Source: Hygrophila difformis
Taxonomy: Eukaryota; Streptophyta; Magnoliopsida; Lamiales; Acanthaceae
DNA length: 64,000 nt
Direction: 5' to 3'
Assembly: GCA_030278955.1 (NCBI GenBank)
Contig: JAOANR010000002.1
Span: forward strand, 3,957,982 to 4,021,981
Below, one piece after another: positions 34,401 to 43,739 of this stretch (the first letter of the stretch is position 1; each line of letters starts with the position of its first letter). The position numbers were made by a program, and so were the translations under genes. Under the pieces are notes generated by a model. The model did not search any database. It was given only the letters and a program-made list of their open reading frames with translations, and had not been told where the DNA came from.

Positions 34401-36210
34401 CAAGTTTTTAGAATTTTTGGCAGCATAACGCTTCTTCGTCGCTAAGCAAGATTTTGTCACGGAACGTGGTTCCGCGACAAGAGTGTTTCGCGACAAAGGA
34501 TTTCCAGAAAATTCTTAAAGCATTTGGACCTTTGTCGCTATGCATGGAAAATTTTGTCGCGGAACGTGGTTCCGCGACAAAGTGGTTCCGCGACAAAGTG
34601 TTCAAAGAATAAGGAACATGGCATAATTTTTCTGTCCCAGAATGAGATTTTGTCGCGAAACGTGGTTCCGCGACAAGATTATTCCGCGACAAAAAGCCAT
34701 GCAGACAAAATGCAAGAGTTTGGCTCCTTTGTCGCTATGCATGGAAAGTTTTGTCGCAGAACGTGGTTCCGCGACGTTCCGCGACAAGGTGTTCCGCGAC
34801 AAAGGGTTTTAAAATATGAAGACAAGTGTCTTTAGACACCTTTGTCGCGGAACGACCATTTTGTCGCGGAACGTGGTTCCGCGACAAAAGGCGGTTGGCG
34901 ACCAAGGTGGTTCAGGACAAAAGTCAGAAAAAGCAGAAATGAACAGTGGCATGCAAACAGCGTGATCTCACCCTATTTCAGATCAAAAAGCTATTCTAAG
35001 CTAAAAACAAACAAGAACCATTCAAAATAAGGAAGAGCATGCTTAAACAAAACTGGACAGAATATTAAAAATAAAGCAAGAGTCCTAATCTAGGTTTTGA
35101 CCACACTCAAATACACAGCATCATCCATAAAATGTAAACAGTAAACATAAAAATAGCATAATGGGGGTCAAATGACCCCAAAATGAAAAAGAAAGCATAA
35201 ATCCATGGGGTGTGAGACCCATTTCATGTTTTGGGACACAAATGATGAATGTTTTCCCAAATTATTGAAGGGGTGTTGTTAATACCCATGATTTGGGTAT
35301 TACAAACCCTAAAACAAGAGTTTAGAAACCCAAACATGGTATAAAAGTGGCTATCTAGATACTGTGAACAGTAAAAACACTAAACTAAACTAAACTAAGA
35401 GCAAAAATTAATAATACATGAAAATAAACCTAAACTACACTACCTAAGGGAGAACTCCTACTGCTTGCCTTCAAGAGAGCTCTAATCAACAAAATTCCAA
35501 ACCCCCCTTTAGCTCATGGGAAACACCTCATATTTATAGAAGTGTAACCCTAAGCCCATGGGCCTTGATTCTAGCCCATTGTGTCTCAAGACATCACACA
35601 CATCACAGCTTTGTCTCGGAGCATCAAGTTTGGTCGCGGAACACACTGCATGTGGCAAAGCTTCTCGACTGGGTCTGGTGTCTCTAATTGGGTGTCTTGG
35701 TCGCGGAGCATGCCTTTGTCGCGGAACACGCCATCGCGACAAAGGACATCGCGACAAAGGGCTTGGCTGGTTTTCTTCTTCATCTGGGCTGCTTGGTCGC
35801 GGAACCCTCCTTTGTCGCGGAACATGTCATCGCGACAAAGGGCTTCCGCGACAAAGGTGTTCCTGGGCCTGCTGGATTGGGCCAGATGGGCCGAAAATGT
35901 TCTTTTTGTGGGCTTGTCTCTCTTTTTCCCATCTTTTTGTATTTTGTGGGCTTGCTTTATTCTTTTGCCCATCTTTTCATTCATTTTTCTTTTCTTTTCT
36001 TTTTCTTCTGTTTTTGGATTTTTCTAACATAAATATGTAATAAAACTACATATTTATGCCTTTTTCACACCAGCTTATTATTTTTACAATTATGCATAAA
36101 TCAGTCCAATTCGACTGCTTTCTTACTTAATATAAGACCGGAATGCGATCAAATGCCCGTTTAAGACACGGAAATGGATTGAAAATAATGGTCATTTCTG
36201 GCCATTATCA
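31440..36210 (-). repeat. 4.76-kb LTR, right copy
   Basis: 4771 bp, very similar to the left copy with scattered substitutions, for example around 33154 and 34756. One local expansion (an extra CGTTCCGCGA) lies in the palindrome array near 34776. It is followed by GCTAC and then copia RT. Confidence 0.92.
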
Positions 36211-36215
36211 GCTAC

Positions 36216-36380
36216 CAAGGCCAATAAAATACGAATAGAGGAATCTTTTACAGCAGGAGAAAATACTTTATTGTAATCAATTCCCTCCTTTTGAGCATAG
36301 CCTTTTGCTACCAATCTTGCCTTATAGCGAACGTCTTCTTTTCTGGAAATCCTTCTTTCTGAGCATAGACCCACTTGCAA
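36216..36380 (-). pseudogene. Copia reverse transcriptase, N-terminal part
   Basis: Encodes [20 protein letters not shown] and [18 protein letters not shown], the opening motif of copia RT. The frame is cut after LALVA by the GCTAC insertion and resumes at 16373 with AHVDLE. There is no genuine start codon because this is an internal part of a polyprotein. Confidence 0.9.
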
Positions 36381-36729
36381 CCAATTGCATTCTTTCCCTC
36401 TGGGAGTTTAGCTAGCTTCCACGTGTGATTTGCTTCAAGGGAATGCATTTCCTCGTCCATGGCTTTCTTCCACTTTTCTTTTCCGGAATAATTTTTGCAT
36501 CAAGAAAAGTTTGTGGTATACCTTCTTCAATAACAGGAAGTGCATATGCCAACATACTTTCGAATCGAGCAGGTCTATGAATTTCTCTTCTTGGCCTCCT
36601 AATTGCAATTGGTAAATCTTGTTGCTCCTGAGGTTCTTGGGTTAAAACATCACTTTCTCTGGGCTCTTCTTCGGTACTTGTACCATCATCTTCTATTGGT
36701 TGACCATCTACCTCTCTGGTTGTAGATGT
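36381..36729 (-). pseudogene. Copia integrase-RT linker, frameshifted
   Basis: The minus strand reads in shifting frames through ESMLAYALPVIEEG-like and acidic/Gln-rich segments, typical of the linker between copia integrase and RT. No single frame is open. Confidence 0.6.
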
Positions 36730-37389
36730 CTAGAACTCCACCTGTTGAGGATAATGCTCCACCTGTTGGGGAGTACTATCCAGCTGCTGCCCGATTACCT
36801 TCTTCAACATTATCGATTCGTTGAAGGTAACATCTCTGCTAAAGATCACCTTTTTCATCTCCGGGCACCATAGGTGATATCCTTTTACTCCAGAAGATAT
36901 CCCTACGTAAACAACTTTTCTCGCCCTCGGATCCGGCTTTGATTCTTTCACGTGATAATAAGCAGGGGAACCGAACACACGTAAAGAATCATAATCATTT
37001 GCAGGTTTGCCAAACCATGCCTCCAAAGGTGTCTTGCCTTTAAGTGCAGTTGATGGTAGTCGATTGATTAGATGGATCGCATATGTCACCGCTTCAGCCC
37101 AAAACTGCTTGCCCAAATTAGCATTGGACAACATTAACCGAACTTTCTCCAACAAGGTTCGGTTCATCCGTTCAGCCACCCCATTCTGTTGTGGCGTGTC
37201 CCGCACAGTGAAATGTCGGGAAATACCTTCCTTCTTGCACAAATCGAAAAAAGGGTCATTTCGATATTCTGTGCCGTTATCAGATCGAAGCACTTTAATC
37301 TTCCTCTCGGTCTGGTTTTCCATCATTTTCTTCCAAGCGAGGAATTTTCCAAATGCTTCATTTTTTTTTTCGCATGGGATACACCCATA
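36730..37389 (-). pseudogene. Copia integrase core
   Basis: Contains VLRSDNGTEYRND (second catalytic Asp), RDTPQQNGVAERMNRTLLE (catalytic Glu), EAVTYAIHLINRLPS, TPLEAWFGKPANDY and the C-terminal RKVVYVGISSGVKGYHLW. It is separated from its own N-terminal half by the hairpin element at 37404-38591. The target duplication CTCTCCGAGAAAAG at 37390-37403 is copia coding sequence for the DFSR region. Confidence 0.9.
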
Positions 37390-37412
37390 CTCTCCGAGAA
37401 AAGAGGTAATAA

Positions 37413-37580
37413 CTAAAATAGGCCACCAGAAGGAGTCATTTCCATTTTTAGGCCATGATATTTTGATTTAGGAAAATAGGCCATTAAAACGATTTCGGGC
37501 CTGAATTTAGGCCATTGGGCTGGAATTCGGGCTGCGATGGCCTAAAAATGGAAATGACTCCTTTTGATGGCCTATTTTAG
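37413..37580. mobile_element. Terminal MITE of the hairpin, left
   Basis: 168 bp that is itself an inverted repeat. It opens CTAAAATAGGCCACCAGAAG and closes with the complement (CTTTTGATGGCCTATTTTAG). The motif GAGTCATTTCCATTTTTAGG and its complement lie just inside each end. Confidence 0.8.
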
Positions 37581-38416
37581 TTTTTTTCAATTATTCTTTT
37601 ATTTTATGTAATTAAAATAAATAATACTCATTTTGTGTCATTATTTATGTCCTACTTTTTTTTTTCTTGTTCCAATATTTTTATTTCATTTTCATTTTAT
37701 AAATAATTAAATATTAATCGTCAAACCTACTCATCACCTTACATTAATAAATAAATATATTAAACTTTCAAATTACCCTCTACCATTAATAATTCCAGTC
37801 CACCCCACAACCACATATCAGTAAATCACACATAAATAAATAAATTAAATTATAAACTCATTACAATTATATTATATAAATTTTTAAGTTACTTTTTTTA
37901 ACATTAATATTGTGACGAATGGAGTAATATAAGAAATAAAATAAATATTAATTCAAATATATTATAAAATAAGTAAAACAAACACATATTCAGATAAATT
38001 ATAAAGTAAAAAATAAACATGTTTTATTATAAGTATCCCAAAATTTTCGGACATGGTACTTTATGTAGGGATAATTAGTATTAAATACAAGGATATATTA
38101 GGGTTAAAAAATGTAGCTTATGAATTTATATAATGTGGTTGTAATGAATTTACAATTTAAATTTATTTATTTATTTGTGATTTACTGATATATGGTTGTA
38201 GGTTGGATGAGAATTATTAATGGTAATGAGTTTGAAAGTTCAATATATTTATTTATTAATGCGATATGATGGGTATATTTGGTAATTAATATTTAATTAT
38301 TTTTAGAATGGAAATAAAACAATGTTGGAACAAGAAAAAAGAAAGTAGGACATAAATAATGGCACAGAATGAGTATTATTTATTTAATTAAATAAAATAA
38401 AAAATAATTCAAAAAT

Positions 38417-38583
38417 CTAAAATAGGCCAACAGAAAGAGTCATTTCCACTTTTAGGCCATCGCAGCCCGAATTCCAGCCCAATGGCCTAAATTCAGGCCC
38501 AAAATCCTTCTAATGGCTATTTTCCCTAAACCAAAATATCGTGGCCAAAAAGTGGAAATGACTCCTTCTGGTGACCTATTTTA
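38417..38583. mobile_element. Terminal MITE of the hairpin, right
   Basis: 167 bp, the mirror of the left one and also internally palindromic. It runs from CTAAAATAGGCCAACAGAAA to CTTCTGGTGACCTATTTTA. Some positions differ from the left copy. Confidence 0.8.
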
Positions 38584-38605
38584 ATTATTATCTCTCCGAG
38601 AAAAG

Positions 38606-39510
38606 TCATCAACAAACGTTACAAAATAATGGTTTCCTCCCAAAGAAGACGTCTTGGTAGGTCCCCACACATCTGAGTGAATGTAATCCATAATGCCTTT
38701 AGTGTTATGGATTGTTGTTCCGAACTTCACCCGCGTTTGTTTTCCCATAACACATTGCTCGCAAAATTCAAGTTTGCAAGTCTTTGCACCCTTTGATAAT
38801 CCTTGCTTTGCGAGAGTCTGCAACGATTTTTCTCCAGCATGCCCAAGCCTCATATGCCATAGCTTGGTCATCTCATCTTCCTTGTCTGCTTCTGATACTG
38901 CTGCTGCAATGCCAATTACTGTATTGCCCTGGAAGTGGTATAAGTTATTTTTCCTTATACTTTTCATGACGACAAGTGCTCCCGAGATCACTTTCATAAT
39001 CCCATTCTGAATGCTGATGGAGTCGCCTTTGGCTTCCAAGGCTCCCACTGATATGAGGTTCTTGGCAAATTTTGGTATGTACCGAACTTCCGTCAGCACC
39101 TTAGTTGTTCTATCGTGGTTCTTCAGATATACTGAGCCAACTCCAGCTACCTGGCAAGGTCCGCTGTCATCTAGGTAGACAACTCCACCGACTACACTTT
39201 CAAAGTTGACAAACCACTCCTTCCTGGAACACATGTGGAATGAGCATCCTGAGTCTAGCAACCAGTCGTCAGTGCACGTTACCGATGAGACACAAGCTAA
39301 AGAATACTCTGTCTCATCACTATCAGCGACACATGCCTCTGCTACCGCTTTCCCCTTTTTCTTTTTGCAGCTTAGGACAGTCTCTCTTCCAATGTCCTTT
39401 CTCGTGACAAAAGATACATTTGTCTTTTGACACTCTGCTTCTTGACTGGGATCTGCCTCTTCTGTCTGGCTTGTACTTGTGGCTACGGCCCCGAACGGTA
39501 TGGGCTTCAC
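38606..39510 (-). pseudogene. Copia protease and integrase N-terminus
   Basis: Protease active site DWLLDSGCSFHMC near residue 81. The GAG-pre-integrase finger follows (LWHMRLGHAGEKSLQTL...CEQCVMGKQTRVKF), then the first catalytic Asp (IHSDVWGP). The frame stays open to FVTFVDDFSR, where the hairpin element interrupts it. Confidence 0.92.
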
Positions 39511-39637
39511 CAGTCGAACTCCTGTGTTCTAACTTATCTTTCTTTCTGATCTCATTAGAATACAAGGCAGTGGTAACTTCTGTGAAGGAAATTGTTTCCT
39601 TTCCAGTCAGCATACTAACAATTATGCTCGTATTCAT
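39323..39637 (-). pseudogene. Copia gag, nucleocapsid part
   Basis: About 100 codons, including a basic RGRSQSRSRVSKDK stretch and the zinc knuckle CIFCHEKGHWKRDC (CX2CX4HX4C) that binds element RNA. It lies in a different frame from both the upstream gag and the downstream protease. The downstream frameshift falls in an A-rich stretch near 39350-39370. Confidence 0.88.
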
Positions 39638-40163
39638 TGGGGAGCGAAGCTAACAATATCAGCGCCTTGTCAACGTCATCTATCTTCTCGTCGAGATTCA
39701 ATAAATCGGTGACCAAAGAATCGAATCTTATTATATGTTCATTCATCGTAGTACCGGGCAAATACTGGAATCGATACTGCTTCGTCTTCATGTAGAGCTT
39801 GTTCTCCGTGCTCTTTTTCATGAATTTATCCTCCAGTTCTTTCCACAGTCTGTGCGTCATCGTCTCTCTCATAATCGGATACTTCTGCTCCTTTGAGAGA
39901 CATAGCCGAATTGTACCACACGCAAGACGGTTGATCCTCGTCCAGTCTTTATCATCAACACCATCTGGTTTGGTTTCTTCAAGTGCCCCATCCAGCTCCT
40001 GCTGGTACAAGATGTCCAACACCTCGCACTGCCACAGACCAAAATTATTGGTACCGTCGAATTTTTCGACGTCAAATTTGGTATTTGAAACCATAGTCCG
40101 TGATGACGATGTCACCAACGGCTTCGAATTTGAAGTTGACGTTTCACCGGACCTATCCGCCAT
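39615..40163 (-). pseudogene. Copia gag, capsid part
   Basis: 182 codons starting MADRSGETS. KFDGTNNFGLWQCEVLDIL, the IRLCLSKE region, LWKELEDKFMKKSTENKLY and LLNLDEKIDDVDKALILLAS match copia gag (UBN2-type) of Tnt1/Tork-like elements. A frameshift near NEYEH, about 39635, separates it from the nucleocapsid part. Confidence 0.92.
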
Positions 40164-40269
40164 TTCTGCTTCAAAGTTTAATTAAATAGCTCACAAACGG
40201 TAGCTCAACCGAGATGCGTTTCTGATGTGGAAGATCAGCTTAGCTGCGACCACAGAGCATACTATGCAA

Positions 40270-40288
40270 CCAAGGCCCTGATACCAAT
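40270..40288 (-). promoter_or_regulatory. Copia primer-binding site
   Basis: Just inside the 5' LTR the element strand reads TTGGTATCAGGGCCTTGG. This is one base away from the usual TGGTATCAGAGCC complement of the initiator methionine tRNA used by most plant copia elements. Confidence 0.88.
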
Positions 40289-40767
40289 TGTTGTGGAAAT
40301 CGGGTTAGTTTTCACCAAAATTATACCCGAATAATAGAGCTATAAATTAAACAATAAAGAGAACACCAAGATTTAACGAGGTTCGACACAAATTTGCCTA
40401 CGTCCTCCGGGTCCCACCGAATAATTATTTCACTATGAGGGAGAAATATTATAAAAGGGTTTTGGAAATAATTTCCTGACAGACAAAACCCACCCGACAA
40501 GAATGACTTACAAAAGCCTAAAAAACTAGACTCTCTCTCTCACAAAGATTTGCAGCACAAGAAATATCTTGCACTGCTTTGCTCTTTCTGCTTTGTTGGG
40601 GTGTACTCATCTGCAAATGAGGAGCCTATATTTATAGGCATTATCAGCCCACAATTATGAGGTCAATTTCACATATTATATGCACGTTCCCATTTATTTG
40701 TCAACAAACTCGTCCACCACATTAATGAGCTTGACTACTGTACAAAAAGTAGGATGACCACTGTTCA
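40289..40767 (-). repeat. Copia 5' LTR
   Basis: 479 bp; partner of 11845-12320. The TATA-like CTATATTTATAG lies near 40626-40637. It is followed by the CATAA target duplication. Confidence 0.95.
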
Positions 40768-40772
40768 CATAA

Positions 40773-42108
40773 TTCTAATCCATATCTTATATGGGGTTCT
40801 ATTTATCTTTTTAACGCAATTAAATATACATTTCTTTCAATAAATATATATATATATATATATCTTTATATTTAACCATAAATTATAAGACTACATTTTA
40901 AAGCATAATGAGAAAATAATTAACGAATAAAAACCCAAAAGGGCCAGGCTACAAAAGTAGCTTTATGGTTAAAAGAGCACTATTAGTCCATTATATATAA
41001 AACAGTACACTGTATCATGTGCTCAAATCACTCTATAGTTTTTACTCATAAAAAAAAAAAAAAAAATCACTCTATTGTTTATTAATTGCTCACCATATTG
41101 TATAATAGGATAAATTTATTAATTCATCAAAGGACCTGTATATGTAATTATATATGGGAAGATAGATTATGGCCCCCTTTAATTGATTTTATCGAAGTCT
41201 TATTAGATCTTTATTGGTAGTCAAAATTATATACTGACAAATGACTGATATAAAAACCTCCGGTAAAACCAATCAAAAATAGCCCAAGTCTGAGTTAAAT
41301 CAAGATCTATGGTAATCAATAGTATTTTATTTTAGTATATATAGGATCCCGTAGTAGTTCAAATTCAATATCATCACTGCTTTAATTTGTGAGAATATCG
41401 ACTTTACAAACTTGTGAAAATCGATCTCCCCTTGTTATATTTGATATTGAAGTGCGTCCACTTTTAAATTAAGATACTTATCTAATAGTATTAATTAGTT
41501 TGGCAACCTCATCAAAAACATATATACAGATGGATCCTGATGACATATCCTTAAAAGAAGAAATGTTGGGCCATGTTTCATCTTTTGTTACATAATACTA
41601 ATAATCACATAATCTATTCGATCTTATCATCATCATATTCACCATTGCTCCCAAAAAGATGGAATAAACTATCAATAAAATTGATCAACTCGAGAAAATG
41701 CCACCATATATATTTTTTGACTCAGAACACGATGATATATAGTCATGCCTTGTACTATGTATGTGTTGAAATGGGAATATGAAGGAGTATATAAATTGAA
41801 AAAAATTAAAAAGTTAAAAAGATGACCATACATAATGTATAGTGGAGTAGTACATTATTATACACCATTAACATCAAATCACACAATCAGAGAAACTCTT
41901 TGACATGATTAATATTGGATTCGGGAGGATTTGAAAGTCTAATCACATTATTAATTAATATTGTTATATTTTCAAATCATTGTGATTGGAAAAGTGAGTG
42001 GTGTTACACTTTCGTATGGCTTTTCTTGCATTAAGGATCTCCATGACTAGTACCACCTCAAACCGCACAACACTTCATTTGCTTCGTGGGAGAGAATCAT
42101 TGTCCAAT
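40773..42108. other. Intergenic, no gene seen
   Basis: AT-rich sequence with a short TA microsatellite near 40845-40862 and an A run near 41049-41066. No supported gene. Confidence 0.55.
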
Positions 42109-42230
42109 CACTACAAGAAATTTTGGATTTACCAACCCCATTTTGGGGTCGGTAACTAGATAATACGGGTCGTTTTCGGGTTTACCAACCCCAAGTTTTC
42201 GGGTCGTTTTCGGCTAACTAGGTAATACAT
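42109..42230 (+). mobile_element. CACTA-type transposon terminus
   Basis: CACTACAAGAAATTT is the classic end of plant En/Spm (CACTA) elements. Right behind it are subterminal repeats, such as ACCAACCCCATTTTGGGGTC and repeated GGGTCGTTTTCGG. No matching opposite end was found downstream, so this is probably a truncated copy. Confidence 0.6.
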
Positions 42231-42274
42231 GTCCAAACCAAGATTCATGCCTAGATAAAAGGTTTGCAAAGTAT

Positions 42275-42397
42275 GGCATAAGTGGAGCTGACTTTTGCCT
42301 CCAAAATATCCCGAAGAATCGTATGAATAACAGCCAAAAACACATGAAATGGCTGCTTGCTATCCCGAATGACACGTGTGCGGGCTGCTCTCCATAG
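42275..42397 (-). pseudogene. Open coding-like fragment
   Basis: 41 open codons on the minus strand reading LWRAARTRVIRDSKQPFHVF and then LAVIHTILRDILEAKVSSTYA. Length, composition and position resemble remnants of plant mobile-element genes, but I do not recognise the family with confidence. Confidence 0.3.
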
Positions 42398-42562
42398 AAT
42401 TCAAATAAATAAACTCGCAGATCTGGAAGATCAAGCTTTCTAGCTAGCGCATTGAGAGTGAAGTATCAACCGATAAAAGAAAATTTGGCATCACATTTCT
42501 CCATATTTATTCCATAGGGAAAACTCAAAATTAAACTGCATGTTAATTGTTATTTATTGATA

Positions 42563-42735
42563 TTAAGGGTGTAAATGAGACTCATAGGCTCGCAAAATAT
42601 TCGGGCTCAACTCGATCAAAGCTCGACTTGAAAAGGCTCGGCTCGAATGCGAGATCGGCTCGAATATTAATGAGCTCAAGCCGAGCTAACTAATACTCGG
42701 CTCGAAAGCTCGATAATAGGCTCGAATATATTTTA
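42563..42735. repeat. GGCTCG-rich element end
   Basis: Opens AAGGGTGTAAATGAGACTC and continues with many GGCTCGA/CGAGCC motifs. This pattern is typical of the ends of plant hAT-related non-autonomous elements. The other end is not identified. Confidence 0.35.
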
Positions 42736-42835
42736 TATATTATTTCTTTCTTAAAAATATAGTATGTTTTCTTTCTTAAGAAATGTGAGGAAGAGGAAGT
42801 ACAACAGTAAATTCACTCTTCCTTTTATTTAATAA

Positions 42836-42895
42836 TATCTATATCTATATCTATATAATAATATAAAACAAAATAGTCTAACACACACACACACA
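42836..42895 (+). repeat. (TATATC)n and (AC)n microsatellites
   Basis: A TATATC-type run is followed about 30 bases later by seven AC units. Confidence 0.85.
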
Positions 42896-43187
42896 CTTTC
42901 CCGCCCAAACCTTTTCCCCTCACAAAATCCATTTTTTTACACTCTCTCTCACACACTGAAATATTTACCGCACTGCCATTGGACCGTGCTCCACCTCGCT
43001 GATTATTACAAAATTGCCCCGGACCGTGCTCCAATAATCCCTATATTTCATTTATCTCATTCTCCTATAAATATGTGTCTATTAGAATCCCCCCAAAATC
43101 ATATCCTTACATCTTCATTAACATTTCTCTCAATGTTCCATTTAACAAATATCTCCTCACCATTTTCTAGCTTTTATTATTCAAATT

Positions 43188-43406
43188 CATGTTTATTTCT
43201 CCCTATTTTGCTAATATTTTTGTTCTCTTTTATTGTTGTTTTGGTGACAGATATTGGGAAAATGAGAGTACGGACTCAAATGACGAAGAGCATTTTCATG
43301 TTTATTTCTCCCTATTTTGCTAATATTTTTGTTCTCTTTTGTTGTTGTTTTGGTGACAGTTATTGAGAAAACGAGAGTACAAACTCAAATGACGAAGAGC
43401 ATTTTG
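43188..43406 (+). repeat. 109-bp tandem duplication
   Basis: Two adjacent copies (43188-43296 and 43297-43406) begin CATGTTTATTTCTCCC and end ACGAAGAGCATTTT, with only a handful of substitutions. Each contains TTGGTGACAG, a plausible 3' splice site after a T-rich tract. The encoded stretch is hydrophobic (CLFLPILLIFLFSFIVV), like a signal peptide, but no protein family is recognisable. Confidence 0.85.
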
Positions 43407-43739
43407 AAGGAATGAAGAGATAAGGATTATTCATAACCATACAAGAATAAATCAATTGTTGCGACATCTTTTTTCATGTCAAATAATCAGCGACTTCCCA
43501 TTTCACTTCATCTTTTGGGGAAAGATTTGTTTGGCTATTGTTTTTGTAAGAGATTTGTTCCACCAAGTGTAAATAATTGGATGAATTTAGTTGTTGTAGC
43601 ATTAGGTTCTCACAATCTTTTGTATTTTATTCAATAAGAGATAGTCTGAAATTCTATATCATTTTTATCCATTTGTTTCTCACAATCTTTGGTGTTTCAT
43701 TCAACTGAGTACTGTATACAAATTAAACACAATGCCTAA

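Larger units (their letters stand above)
16374..36210 (-). mobile_element. Retroelement complex with 4.76-kb LTRs
   Basis: Bounded by TGAAACTTTTGACAATT at the left and GGCCATTATCA at the right, with GCTAC at 16369-16373 and 36211-36215. It interrupts copia RT between the codons for LALVA and HVDLE. The outer parts are two near-identical LTRs of 4762 and 4771 bp. The interior (21136-31253) holds an Athila-like gag-pol, an LTR-like segment and an F-box-like ORF, all on the minus strand. The expected primer-binding region next to the right LTR is absent and is replaced by a copy of the left flank (31254-31439), so this is a rearranged locus. Confidence 0.85.
37404..38591. mobile_element. 1.19-kb long-hairpin (foldback/MULE-like) element
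   Basis: The two halves, about 37404-37890 and 38105-38591, are inverted copies of each other along nearly their whole length. For example, AAATAATACTCATTTTGTG at the left pairs with CACAGAATGAGTATTATTT at the right. Up to 14 bp of direct repeat, CTCTCCGAGAAAAG, flank it (37390-37403 and 38592-38605), and removing the element joins the copia integrase frame. It encodes no protein. Long terminal inverted repeats and a target duplication of about 9-12 bp suggest a Mutator-like or foldback origin. Confidence 0.85.
11845..40767 (-). mobile_element. Ty1/copia retrotransposon, broken by nested insertions
   Basis: Both LTRs begin TGTTGTGGAAATCGGG and end CACTGTTCA. The target duplication CATAA lies at 11840-11844 and 40768-40772. 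The coding order on the minus strand is gag, protease, integrase, reverse transcriptase, RNase H, which is diagnostic of copia. A methionine-tRNA-like primer site follows the 5' LTR on the right, and a purine tract precedes the 3' LTR on the left. The element's own DNA adds up to about 5 kb; the other 24 kb are later insertions at 13657-16329, 16374-36210 and 37404-38591. The gag protein resembles the Tnt1/Tork group. Several frameshifts and stops show it is dead. Confidence 0.95.

Noticed and set aside
31440..36210. Dating the giant element from its two LTRs
   Set aside because: The right LTR appears to come from another allele by recombination, so LTR divergence does not measure the insertion time.
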